From NCBI GenBank assembly GCA_019916065.1, contig CM034236.1, positions 11,331,334-11,395,333 of the forward strand: a stretch of 64,000 bases of DNA. The letters run 5' to 3'. This stretch comes from Vitellaria paradoxa. Its lineage: Eukaryota > Streptophyta > Magnoliopsida > Ericales > Sapotaceae. A program made the translations under genes and the position numbers. Positions 24,298 to 34,310 of this stretch are shown one piece after another (the first letter of the stretch is position 1; each line of letters starts with the position of its first letter). The notes under the pieces were generated by a model that ran no database searches, was not told the DNA's origin, and saw nothing but the letters and a program-made list of their open reading frames with translations.

Positions 24298-24745
24298 TTA
24301 AGTTAAATTGTACTTATTTTTGTTTAATATTTAAGTAATTATACTTATATTTTTTAGTATTTTAAAATTATATTCTTATTTTAAAGTATTATTAAAATTA
24401 ATCAAAATTTAAATTACTTTTTTATTTTGTCTTTCCTCGTCTTTATATATTCGTTATTTTTTTAACAAAAAATTAAACTTTTTTTTATCTTTTTTAACTT
24501 ATTTTTAAAAGCTTTGTAAAAAAAAAATAACGAAAATATGAAAGGAAAATTGATAAAATAGGAAAAATATATAATATTTTGGTTACTTTAACAATTTTTT
24601 TGAAATTTTAACGGTTGATTTAATAGAAAAAAGTAATGTTATCAATATTTTAAAATAAAATAAATAAATAAATATAATTTTTAAATATTGATAAATATAA
24701 GTGTAATTACTCAAATATTAATGAAAGATACATAAAATTTATCTT
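24298..24745. mobile_element. Mutator-like MITE, family M copy 3
   Basis: Arms contain TTTAAGTAATTATACTTATA and its inverted partner ATAAGTGTAATTACTCAAAT, as in the copies at 5412 and 19028. The central part contains AACGGTTGATTTAATAGAAA, also like those copies. Confidence 0.45.
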
Positions 24746-24790
24746 ATTATTTGTTATAAGCTGAGAAATAAAATGCACTTAGGATGATAT

Positions 24791-25073
24791 GATTTTGACT
24801 AAAATGACAAACCATTTCTTGTTTGTTGGAAAAATAATTTATTAAAAATGTTATTTAACTAAAAAATTGATCAAAAGTAGAATTACAAATTTATTAAAAA
24901 GGTTTAATTGATCAAAAGTAGACTTACAAATTTATTAAAAAGGTTTAATTTTACAAATTTATTAAAAAGGTTTAATTTTATTTTTTTTGATAATTTTTTT
25001 TAGTTAAATAACATTTTTTAATAAATTATTTTTTAAACAAGCAAAAAAGGGTTAGTCACTTTAGTCAAAATCA
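24791..25073. mobile_element. Foldback MITE with internal 25-bp tandem repeats
   Basis: The left arm from GATTTTGACTAAAATGACAA and the right arm complement GATTTTGACTAAAGTGACTA pair over about 85 bp, through GTTATTTAACTAAAAAATT. Between them are three or four tandem copies of a unit containing ACAAATTTATTAAAAAGG. No open frame. Confidence 0.65.
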
Positions 25074-25120
25074 CATAATGTATATTTTGTTTGGTTTTTT
25101 TTGATCTCCAATCTAAAAAA

Positions 25121-25514
25121 TAATTATATCAGTGGCAGCAAAATTTCTTCAATAACAAACCGTCAAAACTTTGTCGCTGTCAGTAACTACACAACTTCAT
25201 ATTCTACACTCGTAGTTTTTTTTTGCTATCCGATTCAACTATTTTTGAAAGGCTCTTATTTTCAAACTCAAGTTAGTTCGCTATCTTGAGTTTGAGGGAG
25301 ATTGTTAGAATATGCTATATTAAATATGAGAGAGATATATATATATATATATATATTTATCGCTGTCAATAGCTACACAACTTCATATTCTACACTCGTG
25401 ACTTTTTTTGTTATTCGATTTAATTATTTTTGAAAGGCTCTTATTTCCAAACTCAAGATATTAAACTAACTTGAGTTTGAGGGAGAGTGTTAGAATGTGC
25501 TATACTACATATGA

Positions 25515-25545
<31 letters not shown>
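25121..25545 (+). repeat. Duplicated 3' end of a copia-type element (polypurine tract plus LTR start)
   Basis: Two direct copies of about 200 bp (25121-25350 and 25355-25545) each end with TTGAGTTTGAGGGAG followed by a TGTTAGAAT-type LTR start and a (TA)n tract. This is the layout of a Ty1-copia polypurine tract and 3' LTR. Each copy also has the short palindrome CAAACTCAAG..CTTGAGTTTG. No coding sequence is attached. Confidence 0.5.
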
Positions 25546-25550
<5 letters not shown>

Positions 25551-25692
25551 GCACAAAAGGAAGGGAAATATAATTAAATTAAAAAATTTGTCTCCAAACT
25601 TCAGACCTAATTGAAATGATTGTACCTCCAGAAAAAAAAAATGAAATGATTATTAATTTGTTGTTTTTATTATGCTTTCACTGAGTAGGAAG

Positions 25693-25694
<2 letters not shown>

Positions 25695-25725
<31 letters not shown>

Positions 25726-25737
25726 GAAAAGAAAAGA
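25695..25737. repeat. (AAAAG)n microsatellite
   Basis: Six or more GAAAA units in a row after an A-rich run. Short open frames over it are products of the repeat. Confidence 0.9.
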
Positions 25738-25980
25738 CTCGTAACTGTGAATACAAAATGTGGACTAAAGAGTTGGGCTGGGCTGGGCCAGAGAAATTTT
25801 TTGAATGGATTATTGGTCAGTAAATTATTCATTATAAAAAAAAAAAAAAACGCGGGAAGGCTTGCTTTGCCAAGTACAAGAACGGGTGTTTGGTTGATTG
25901 GGAGTTTCTCCCAAATTCCAACGCGAAGCCCCATATCTTCACTAGATTTTCTTAGCCGGCCGGACTCTGTTATGCAATTG

Positions 25981-25995
25981 TAAACCCTAATTAGG

Positions 25996-26043
<48 letters not shown>

Positions 26044-26045
26044 GA
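25981..26045 (+). promoter_or_regulatory. Promoter-like block: telo-box, CT tract, TATA box
   Basis: AAACCCTAATTAGGGTT (25982-25998) contains the telo-box AAACCCTAA in both orientations. A (CT)n Y-patch tract follows (25998-26031), then TATATATATA (26032-26041). Two microRNA-like hairpins follow 85 and 258 bp downstream on the plus strand. The order fits a plant RNA polymerase II core promoter. Activity is inferred. Confidence 0.45.
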
Positions 26046-26125
26046 GAGAGCGCGTCTTCTTCATCCATTCACCCAAATCAATTTGAAAGAGAGAGAGAGA
26101 GAGAGAGAGAGGGGGGGTATAAACA

Positions 26126-26216
26126 CTGGTTTTTGCAAAGGCCATCCAGCCACAACTATACAAAGAATACGAATTAAGCTTGAATCGAGGGTTGGATGGT
26201 GTGTGCAAAAATCCAG
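26126..26216 (+). ncRNA. MicroRNA-like hairpin 1
   Basis: The arms 26126-26152 (CTGGTTTTTGCAAAGGCCAT...) and 26189-26216 (...GGATGGTGTGTGCAAAAATC...) pair over about 26 bp with one bulge and a few mismatches, around a 36-nt loop. The paired core is CCATCCAGCC/GGTTGGATGG. A (GA)n tract directly precedes it. It is homologous to hairpin 2 at 26299-26381. I do not recognise a known miRNA family. Confidence 0.5.
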
Positions 26217-26298
26217 TTTCTTTTCCATTTTATTTTTAATGTTCAATATCTTCTTCCTTTCAACCCAGCAGATCTAGAGAGAGAGAGAGAGAGACTTT

Positions 26299-26381
26299 GG
26301 TTTTTTGCACAAGCCATCCAACTATATTTGTTAACCACACAAGGTTTTAGATGTATGGTTGGATGGTTTGTTCAAAACACC
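26299..26381 (+). ncRNA. MicroRNA-like hairpin 2
   Basis: The arms 26299-26326 and 26354-26381 are 28 nt each with a 27-nt loop. By hand, 24 Watson-Crick pairs, two G-U pairs and two mismatches were counted. The arm core TTTGCACAAGCCATCCAACT pairs with TTGGATGGTTTGTTCAAA. The geometry meets the usual plant MIRNA criteria. A (GA)n tract (26276-26294) precedes it, as for hairpin 1, so the two look like a tandem duplication of about 170 bp. Both arms, not the loop, are conserved between the copies. Confidence 0.55.
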
Positions 26382-27482
26382 TTAGTCCATTTCTCTTTTA
26401 ATTTGTAAGATTCCTATTCTATAGAAGCTTCTCCTTCGAAGGTATGTATGTGGTTTTCTTTTTATTCAAGGCGAACGAACGAGTGCTGGATCTGGTGCTG
26501 TACATGGCATCGGGAACAAATTAAAGCGACCTTGATGGATGATGTACAGATCTATGCAAATGAATTGGTTAAATTTTTGGTTGTCTCAATTATTGGTCAG
26601 ATGACTCAAATCTGAATCTTAATTATAATTTTTTTAGTCTAAAACCCTTATTTTTTTAAACCTTTTTTTTTTTTGGGTATAAATAGCTAATTCAAAGCAA
26701 AATTCAAGGAATCAAGTAAATTTATTTTAGAACATGAGATGATTTGTGTTGATTAGGCAAAAGGACACCCTTGATCTTCGCTTCTGTACTAAAATTTGAA
26801 CGATTGATGGAGGGTTTGACATTGACCTTTTTTTTTTTTTTTTTTCCTTTCTGGGTCTTGGTTTGTTAATTTTTTTTAATATTTTACGAACATTAAATTT
26901 TATTTTTGTATTATTTTATTTTCACTTGCTCGAATTCTTTCTATCCTTATTAAAATATGTAAATGTGTCATCTATACTGATACGTGTTTTAATATTTTTT
27001 TGATATATATGTATATATATATTTTTTATTTTTGTTTAAAGTTGGGTATTTGCCATGACAACACATTTTTTTTTTTTTTCTTTTAGGTTAGATATTTTTA
27101 CCCAATTAATATATGGCTGTCTTTGATTTATTAAAAATTAAAAATTTTTCTTAAATTTTATGAAAATCTTGAAAAGTTTTTATTTTTAAGTTTCTTTTAA
27201 CGTTGTATAAAACGTTAAAAATTTTTAAAAATTATATCACTATGTAAATTATAAATTTATAAATTATATTAAATTATCTTATTTTTATCATTTCAAACAC
27301 CTTTTTAATTTCACTTACAAATTATTAATTTACAACTTATATAAATTATTAATTTATAATTTATTTTATTTTATTTTATTTTTTTTCAAATGCTCCCTGT
27401 GTCACTAATTTATTATAATAAAATTAAATTGTAATAATTTATTATGAGTATTTATATCATTTATTTATTTTTATTTATTTAT

Positions 27483-27486
<4 letters not shown>
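26382..27486. other. AT-rich stretch after the hairpin pair, no gene
   Basis: A possible splice donor GAAG|GTATGT at about 26441 could belong to the hairpin transcript. The remainder is T-rich low-complexity sequence with no recognised frame or element. Confidence 0.4.

Positions 27487-27512
<26 letters not shown>
27487..27512. repeat. T26 homopolymer
   Basis: An uninterrupted run of 26 T. On the minus strand it is a poly(A) tail-like end to the sequence at 27513-27850. Confidence 0.9.
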
Positions 27513-27516
<4 letters not shown>

Positions 27517-27850
27517 AAAGACTTCTATGTTATCATATATGGGAGAACAAAGAGTAATGGCTTTGTGAGCAGGAGTCTGGGGAGAACGAGAATCACAGTT
27601 GAAGAGCATTGAACCTTGGAGTACATGAACGGTCGTGGAGCCCTCCGAAAAGACGTAGATTTGCACAGATGGACGGTCTAGATTCAATCTCTGGCAATCT
27701 CAATTTCAACTATACATGTGTTACCCAAAGAAATGAACATGTGTTTCCGCTTCAGTTGCATGCAGAGTTAAGGAGAAGAAGCTTCCACAGTAAGCTAGTA
27801 AACAATCAAGGAGTTTTTAGAAGTCGGTCACTATTTATGTACTTATAATG
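27513..27850. other. Unidentified coding-like fragment
   Basis: Base composition here is less AT-rich than the flanks. Open frames exist on both strands: plus 27609-27848, and minus up to 27687, ending near the T26 run. The poly(T) edge suggests a minus-strand retrocopy. I recognise no protein family in either frame. Confidence 0.3.
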
Positions 27851-27990
27851 ATTTAAGTCATACCAAAAAAATTTACTTGTGAATAAGTCACACTTGCAAC
27901 AAAAAAACAAAAAAGGATATCACGTATATTTCACCACATTTCAAAACTGCCAGTTTTATCCGAAAATAGTGCACACTTTACTCATAACTT

Positions 27991-28147
27991 TCGTGACTTT
28001 CCATTTTCTTTATAAAACAAGTAAAACTGATTTTTGGAAACAAAATCAAAACTGTTTGAGAAAAACTTAATTTCACGACTTTCCATCTTCTTTACAAAAC
28101 AAGCAAAACTGATTTTTGGAAACAAAATCAAAACTATTTAGAAAAAC
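27991..28147. repeat. 82-bp direct duplication preceding the array
   Basis: Two copies (from 27991 and from 28073) share GACTTTCCAT and AAAACTGATTTTTGGAAACA with few differences. The second copy runs directly into the ACAGTACC-motif repeats. Confidence 0.85.
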
Positions 28148-28270
28148 AGTACCATATAATAAAACATTATCGCATAAAAACAGTATCGCATAAAAAACAG
28201 TACCACATAATAAAACAGTACCGCATAAAAAATAGTACCGCATAATGAAACAGTACCTCATTAAAACAGC
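28146..28270. repeat. Short ACAGTACCGCATAA-type repeats
   Basis: Seven or eight degenerate units of about 15-18 bp built on AACAGTACCGCATAA. The core ACAGTACC, and its complement GGTACTGT, is the same word that recurs in every 146-bp unit to the right. Confidence 0.85.
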
Positions 28271-28290
28271 ACCATTCTTTGCATGCTATA

Positions 28291-29812
28291 GTCATGCGGT
28301 ACTGTTTTTGAACGAGCATGCATCCTAAAAAAAACAGTACCGCAGATATGTAGTATTGTCACACATGCGATCATTCGTTTGATATGTGAACTATTTTTGT
28401 GTTTACATGTGATGTTTGCATAATAGAGTAATGCGTTACTGTTTTTGAACGAGCATACATCCTAAAAAAAACAGTACCGCAGACATGTGGTACTGTCACA
28501 CATGCGGTACTGTCGGTCATTCGTTTGATAAGTGAACTATTTTTGTGTTTACATGTGATGTTTGCATAATAGAGTCATGCGGTACTGTTTTTGAACGAGC
28601 ATGCATCCTAAAAAAAACAGTACCGCAGACATGTGGTACTATCACACATGCGGTACTGTCGGTCATTCGTTTAATAAGTGAACTATTTTTGTGTTTACAT
28701 GTGATGTTTGGATAATAGAGTCATGCGGTACTGTTTTTGAACGAGCATGCATCCTAAAAAAAACAGTACCGCAGACATGTGGTACTGTCACACATGCGGT
28801 ACTGTCGGTCATTCGTTTGATAAGTGAACTATTTTTGTGTTTACATGTGATATTTGCATGATAGAGTCATGCAGTACTGTTTTTGAACGAGCATGCATCC
28901 TAAAAAAAACAGTACCAAAGATATGTGGTACTGTCACACATGCGGTACTGTCGGTCATTCGTTTGATAAGTGAACTATTTTTGTGTTTACATGTGATGTT
29001 TGCATGATAGAGTCATGCGGTACTGTTTTTGAACGAGCATGCATCCTAAAAAAAACAGTACCGCAGACATGTGGTACTGTCACACATGCGGTACTATCAG
29101 TCATTCGTTTAATAAGTGAACTATTTTTGTGTTTACATGTGATGTTTGTATAATAGAGTCATGCGGTACTGTTTTTGAACGAGCATGCATCCTAAAAAAA
29201 ACAGTACCGCAGATATGTAGTACTGTCACACATGCGGTCATTCGTTTGATATGTGAACTATTTTTGTGTTTACATATGATGTTTGCATGATAGAGTTATG
29301 CGGTACTGTTTTTGAACGAGTATGCATCCTAAAAAAAACAGTACCGTAGACATGTGGTACTGTCACACATGCGGTACTGTTGGTCATTCGTTTGATATGT
29401 GAATTATTTTTGTGTTTACATGTGATGTTTGCATGATAGAGTCATACGGTACTGTTTTTGAACGAGTATGCATCCTAAAAAAAATAGTACCGCAGACATG
29501 TGGTACTGTCACACATGCGGTACTGTCGGTCATTCGTTTGATAAGTGAACTATTTTTGTGTTTACATGTGATGTTTGCATGATAGAGTCATGCGGTACTG
29601 TTTTTGAACGAGCATGCATCCTAAAAAAAAACAGTATCGCAGACATGTGGTACTGTCACACATGCGGTACTGTCGGTCATTCGTTTGATATGTGAACTAT
29701 TTTTGTGTTTAAATGTGATGTTTGCTGTGTTTAAATGTGATATTTGCATGAAAGAGTAATGCGGTACTGTTTTTGAACGAGTATGCATCCTAAAAAAAGC
29801 AGTACCGCAGTC
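28291..29812 (+). repeat. 146-bp satellite-like tandem array
   Basis: Units start (GTCATGCGGTACTG) at 28291, 28428, 28574, 28720, 28866, 29012, 29158, 29295, 29441, 29587 and 29756, the last one partial. The period is 146 bp. Two units of 137 bp have lost one GGTACTGTC block, and one unit is 169 bp through a 23-bp duplication. Each unit holds a near-perfect palindrome, GCGGTACTGTTTTT...AAAAAACAGTACCGC around a 19-nt loop, plus two further GGTACTGT copies. The units are highly alike, so the array is recent or being homogenised. It has no open frame across it. Confidence 0.95.
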
Positions 29813-30678
29813 ATATGTTTAAATACGTAATCTAGATCCGTATATATTATTTCGACCGACGTTAATCTCACAGCACAAACTCGCGTAATCCGTATGTATT
29901 CCTTCGTATATAATCTTTTAACAGATTTTTATCTCACTATATCTTCACGCGATTTATAAGGAATGAAACAAAAACGGAAAACGTGATTCTCGGTTCTATA
30001 ATTTTCGGCAACTTCTTCTTAATTAATTATAGAAAAATGACATTTAAGTCATATTATAAATTATATTTAAAACAAACCCGTGGGACCCACTCAAAAGTAT
30101 GACTTAAATACAAAACTTTTCACATTAATGTGACTTAAAAGCAATACTTTTTTTTGGTGTGACTAATAGCTTTAAAAGATTACCAAGTATGACTTGGATA
30201 CAATTTTTCGAACAATCAAGCAATTCGGGTTAAGTCCATCAGAGGGGTGGGCCGGATCAGTAATTAGCTGTAGTGGCCCAATTTGAGAAACTCATGGGCC
30301 AGGAGAGTCGCCTGAGACTAAATGGTTCATCAATTGATACCTGAATTGGGCTGGCTCATAACTTGGCTGAGTTAGGTGATTAAATAGACGAAAAATAACT
30401 TTTTGGTAACTCTGTAACCTTTGTGATTATGTTCTTTTAAACTTCAAAGTTAAGATTCATATATATTTAAAATATATGCATGGGTATTTAAATCCAAATA
30501 TATATATGGTTGAAATGTGTAAATATCTATTTACACAAAAATAAATAAAATAACTAGGAGTTGCATGGGGTGAATCGTTTGAAGAATTAGAGAGAAATAA
30601 TTAATATGTATTTTACACTTTTAAAAAATTAAATCAACCGAGATTTGTAACATATAGTGAACCATTAGAAGGGTAAGA
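29813..30678. other. Right flank of the array, no gene
   Basis: Contains repeated AAGTCATA/TATGACTT words up to about 30200 and a less AT-rich patch at 30230-30380 without recognisable coding sequence. Confidence 0.4.
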
Positions 30679-30695
30679 AGAAAACTATAGTTTCA

Positions 30696-30908
30696 TCACT
30701 GTTGGCTTAGTTCAGTGGAGCAGAAATCGAGCTCAAGGCTTGAGTGATATACCCAAGTTGCGAGTTTGAATCCCTTCATAGGCAAGCAGATAATTAAGTG
30801 GGGGACTATAGTGGTGAAACGTACAAGTCTCCTCGAGAGTTTGTAATTCGGTGGGTCCAAAGGACCTAGCGGATGATTTCTCCGTCACAAAAAAAAAAAA
30901 AAAAAAAA
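30696..30908 (+). mobile_element. tRNA-derived SINE with perfect 17-bp target duplication
   Basis: Flanked by AGAAAACTATAGTTTCA at 30679-30695 and 30909-30925, an exact match. The head contains an A box (TGGCTTAGTTCAGTGG, about 30703-30718) and a B box-like GAGTTTGAATCCC (about 30761). The body ends GGACCTAGCGGATGATTTCT followed by CCGTCAC and a poly(A) of about 20. The layout (pol III head, unique body, A tail, target duplication) is diagnostic of a SINE. The exact duplication points to a recent insertion. Confidence 0.92.
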
Positions 30909-31343
30909 AGAAAACTATAGTTTCAATTTAGAAAAACAAGTGGCGCCTTCCCCTTTTTTTTCCCCTTCGAAAACTCGTAATTACAAAATTATACAAGTTT
31001 AAAAAACTTTCTCAAAAATTAGGTTACAGGAAATTGAAGGGCAAAAAAAAAAACAAAAAAAAGCACTAGGACGGGATTCTTTGGTCACCCAAAGCAAAAA
31101 AGTTAATTTAGTATATTATATTATTGATTTTTTAAAATTTGACACCTTATTGATGGACTCTATGCACCTAAATAAATTTTTTAGTAAAAACCCCTAAAAA
31201 TAATAATAATTTCAAATAATGGTTTCAAAAAAGAGTTATTAATTAAAAATATATTATTAAAGTAAGGAATTTAATAGCCTGTAAAAGCTTCCTACTTTTT
31301 TTTTTTCTAAATTTTTCTAAATAAAATACAATATTTAACAACG

Positions 31344-31595
31344 TATTTTTCATATAACTTGTCCTCTTATTGCGTCTAAGTTGCGAACTCGAACATATTT
31401 TTTATGTAACCTGGCTTGTTATTACGTCTAAGTTGTGAGGTCGAACAATTTAAGTCGGAGCTCATAAGAAAGTTTGAGTCAAGCCCATGAGAAAACCAAT
31501 AAGTGAAATTTTAATAATTAGGCTGTCGGAGCTCATAAGAAAGTTTGAGTGAAGCCCATGAGAAAACCAATAAGTGAAATTTTAATAATTAGGGC
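31344..31595. repeat. Nested tandem duplications (about 56 bp and 71 bp)
   Basis: TTATTGCGTCTAAGTTGCGA-type units occur twice at about 31344-31450. A 71-bp unit starting GTCGGAGCTCATAAGAAAGT then occurs twice (31454-31524 and 31525-31595) with about one or two differences. No coding sense. Confidence 0.85.
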
Positions 31596-32708
31596 TTGCG
31601 AGATCCATGAGAATTTGCTAATATAATTTCAATTTTAAGTTTGTTTATGGGTAAAATAGAATGAACTTAGGAAAAAAATTTTAAGCCTAACTTTAAATAT
31701 TTTATTAATGATAAATATTTTATTATTTAAAAGTTATTTATATGTAATATAAAAATAAAAAGATATATATAAAGACACACAAGGAACTAAAATGACTTTC
31801 ATGCAGGCTTGCCATTTTATGGCATGTCAATTTGTTTAAGATGTGCTTGCCAGTTTATGGCTTGAATCTGAATTTAATCTAGATGTATCATGTCGCCACG
31901 GTTTATGGTTTAATGTTTCAATTTTATTTATTACTTTTTAATTATAAGAAATAAGATAAATATAAAAAAATAATTTATAAGCTAAGTAAATTTAAATGGA
32001 TATATTTTGAATGCTTTTGAAGTGACAAAAATATATATATATAAATTGGTAAAAGTTACGGTCTAGTTCCGTACAGTGAAAAATTTATGGTGTTTTATTG
32101 TATTTGAACTACATAGTAACATGATTCTTCGATATTTTTATACTCGCGAGATTTTGATAAAAATTTTAAAATCTGATTAAATTGTAAGAAAATAAAAAAT
32201 ATTGCGATAACTTACAGATAACCACGCATTTTGCGATAAATTCACGAATCTTACAATAAATTCATGAATCTTACAAAAGTGTCTAATTTTATGTCACTCT
32301 AGACTTACCATGTTGTACATTGCACGCACTATTAAAAATCTAAGTTACCTAATAGTACAAATATACTAATAACTAAGTACAAACTAAAGAACCCAAAAAA
32401 AAAAAAAGGACTTGGCTGTGGTGCTGAAATCAAAGTGGTGCCTTGAAACTTTCAATATTGTTCATCAATAGTAATATTCTTAATTTCTTTCACTTTAATT
32501 AAAAATAATTATAAACATATATACTTGATATATATAATTATAACTTAGACTTACTTTTTATAATTGAGGTTATTTGTATTCTTTCATTAATTTCTTACAC
32601 TCTATAATAATTCTAAAGTAATGTAAGTGAGGAAATCTCATAAAGGAGTGCATTTATCATTTTTTCTTTTTAATTATTAATAAGCTATATATAAACATAT
32701 GATATAAG
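31596..32708. other. AT-rich intergenic stretch, no gene
   Basis: Nothing recognised beyond short duplications such as GGCTTGCCA..TTTATGGC near 31805-31860 and low-complexity A/T runs. Confidence 0.4.
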
Positions 32709-34310
32709 GGCAGCGATAGCACAATTAATGCTCTTTTTATTTGTTGATAAAATTATCATTATTCATTAGTTAACACGACTTAGTCAATTTCTCTCTTTAA
32801 ATCTCTCTTATTAATTTTTCTCTTTAAATTGTTAATGCCAAGTTCAATTAATGTATTTTTAACTATTGATAAAATTATCCTCATCTATTATTTTACCCAC
32901 TTAAATTCTCTATTTCTAATAAATTTCTCTCTCTTATCTTATCTATTCATCTCTCTCTCTTTCTTTCTTTTTAAAAAAAAAAAAAAAAACATATCGTTTT
33001 CTCATTTTCTCTTTGAAAAATATTTCTCTTCAAAATATAGTTAAATACAAAATTTTTAAACTTAAAAATTACTAATATGCCATTGAATTATAAAAACATT
33101 CTCTTTGAAAAACGTCTGTTTGCAACATCTAATTAAATAATAAATTTCTCATTTTAAACTAAAAAATTATTAATGTGCCATTGAATTATAAAAATTCTCT
33201 GTTCGAAAAACAACTCTCTTCAGCATATAGTTAAATAATAAATTTCTCATTTTAAATACATAAAAATTATTAACGTGTCTTTGAATTATAAAAATATTAT
33301 ATCTTGTTTATAAAATTTTATCTAATATATTTAAAAGTTTCTTACTGGTATAAACTTTCCTTTTATTTTTTTTAGATTGATGAAATCTCAATGCAATTGT
33401 ACAAAAAAAATTACACTAGAAATTTAAACTAGTGTTTAATTATGACTATATTAATTTAAATAAAAATTATTAAAACATATTTTTAAAGAGATTTTATGAA
33501 AATTTACTAAAAACATAGTAATATTACCTTAAAATCACACAACCCTTATTTGGGGAAATTTATATTCTTATATTTTATCAATATAAATTTTTAATACATT
33601 TTCCCTTTTAAAAAAATAAATAGAATTTCATTTCTAATTTTTTTTATAGCAAACCAAATCCCAAAGTTTCATAATTATATATAGAAAAGATAATAAATTT
33701 CAAAAATATTATAAAAATTTGAACACAGATAATATAATAGTAATAATAACTTTTTTCTTTTATGCAGTTGTATTGAAATTTCATTAATTCTAAAAAAAAA
33801 AGTTCAAACCAATAAGAAACCTTTGGATATATTAAATAAAATTTTACAAATAAGTAGTCATATTTTTATAATTCAATGATACGTTAATAATTTTTATGTT
33901 TAAAATTTGAAATTTATTATTTAACTCTACCTTTAAAGAAAATATTTTATAATTCAATGCCACATTAATAATTTTTAAGTTCAAGATGAAAAATTTATTA
34001 TTTAACTATATTTTGAGAAGAAAGAAACAGATAACAATATATTTAAAAAAAAAAAAAAAGGAGATAGAGATGAATGGACAGGATGAGAGAGGAATTAATG
34101 AGACAAAAAATCTAGGTTGGATAAAATACTATATGAAGGTAATTTTATCAATAAATAAAAAAAACATTAATTGAGAGCTAACATTGATAATTTAGAGAAA
34201 AATTAATGAGAGAGGTTTAAAGATAGAAATTAATAAGAGAGAGACGTGTTAAATAATAGAGAAGAATAATTTTGTCAACAAATAAAAAGAGCATGAATTG
34301 TGCTCTGGCA
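32709..34310. mobile_element. Foldback element with arms of about 0.6-0.7 kb
   Basis: The left arm (32709 to about 33410) and right arm (about 33750 to 34310) are imperfect inverted copies along their whole length. The outer ends share AGCACAATT-ATGCTCTTTTTATTTGTTGA. Inner blocks share TATAGTTAAATAATAAATTT and GCCATTGAATTATAAAA. Each arm contains two or three internal tandem copies of a roughly 90-bp unit (TTGAATTATAAAA...TTATTTAACTATA). The spacer is about 340 bp and has no open frame. The structure is typical of foldback-type or very-long-TIR Mutator elements; superfamily undecided. Confidence 0.65.

Larger units (their letters stand above)
27850..30170. mobile_element. Possible TIR element containing the tandem array
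   Basis: The left edge has AAGTCATACCAAAAAAA, 16 bases, then AAGTCACAC (27853-27893). The complement of the right edge (about 30127-30170) has TAGTCACACCAAAAAAA, then AAGTCACA at the same spacing. Similarity is about 70% over 44 bp. AAGTCATA motifs recur inside the right edge (30040-30120). No target duplication was established. Confidence 0.35.

Noticed and set aside
25653..26277. Several open frames on both strands over GA/CT and AAAAG repeats
   Set aside because: They arise from simple repeats that lack stops in some frames. Products are low-complexity.
28291..29812. CRISPR-like interpretation of the regularly spaced palindromic repeats
   Set aside because: The whole 146-bp unit is conserved, with no variable spacers, and the window is a plant nuclear region.
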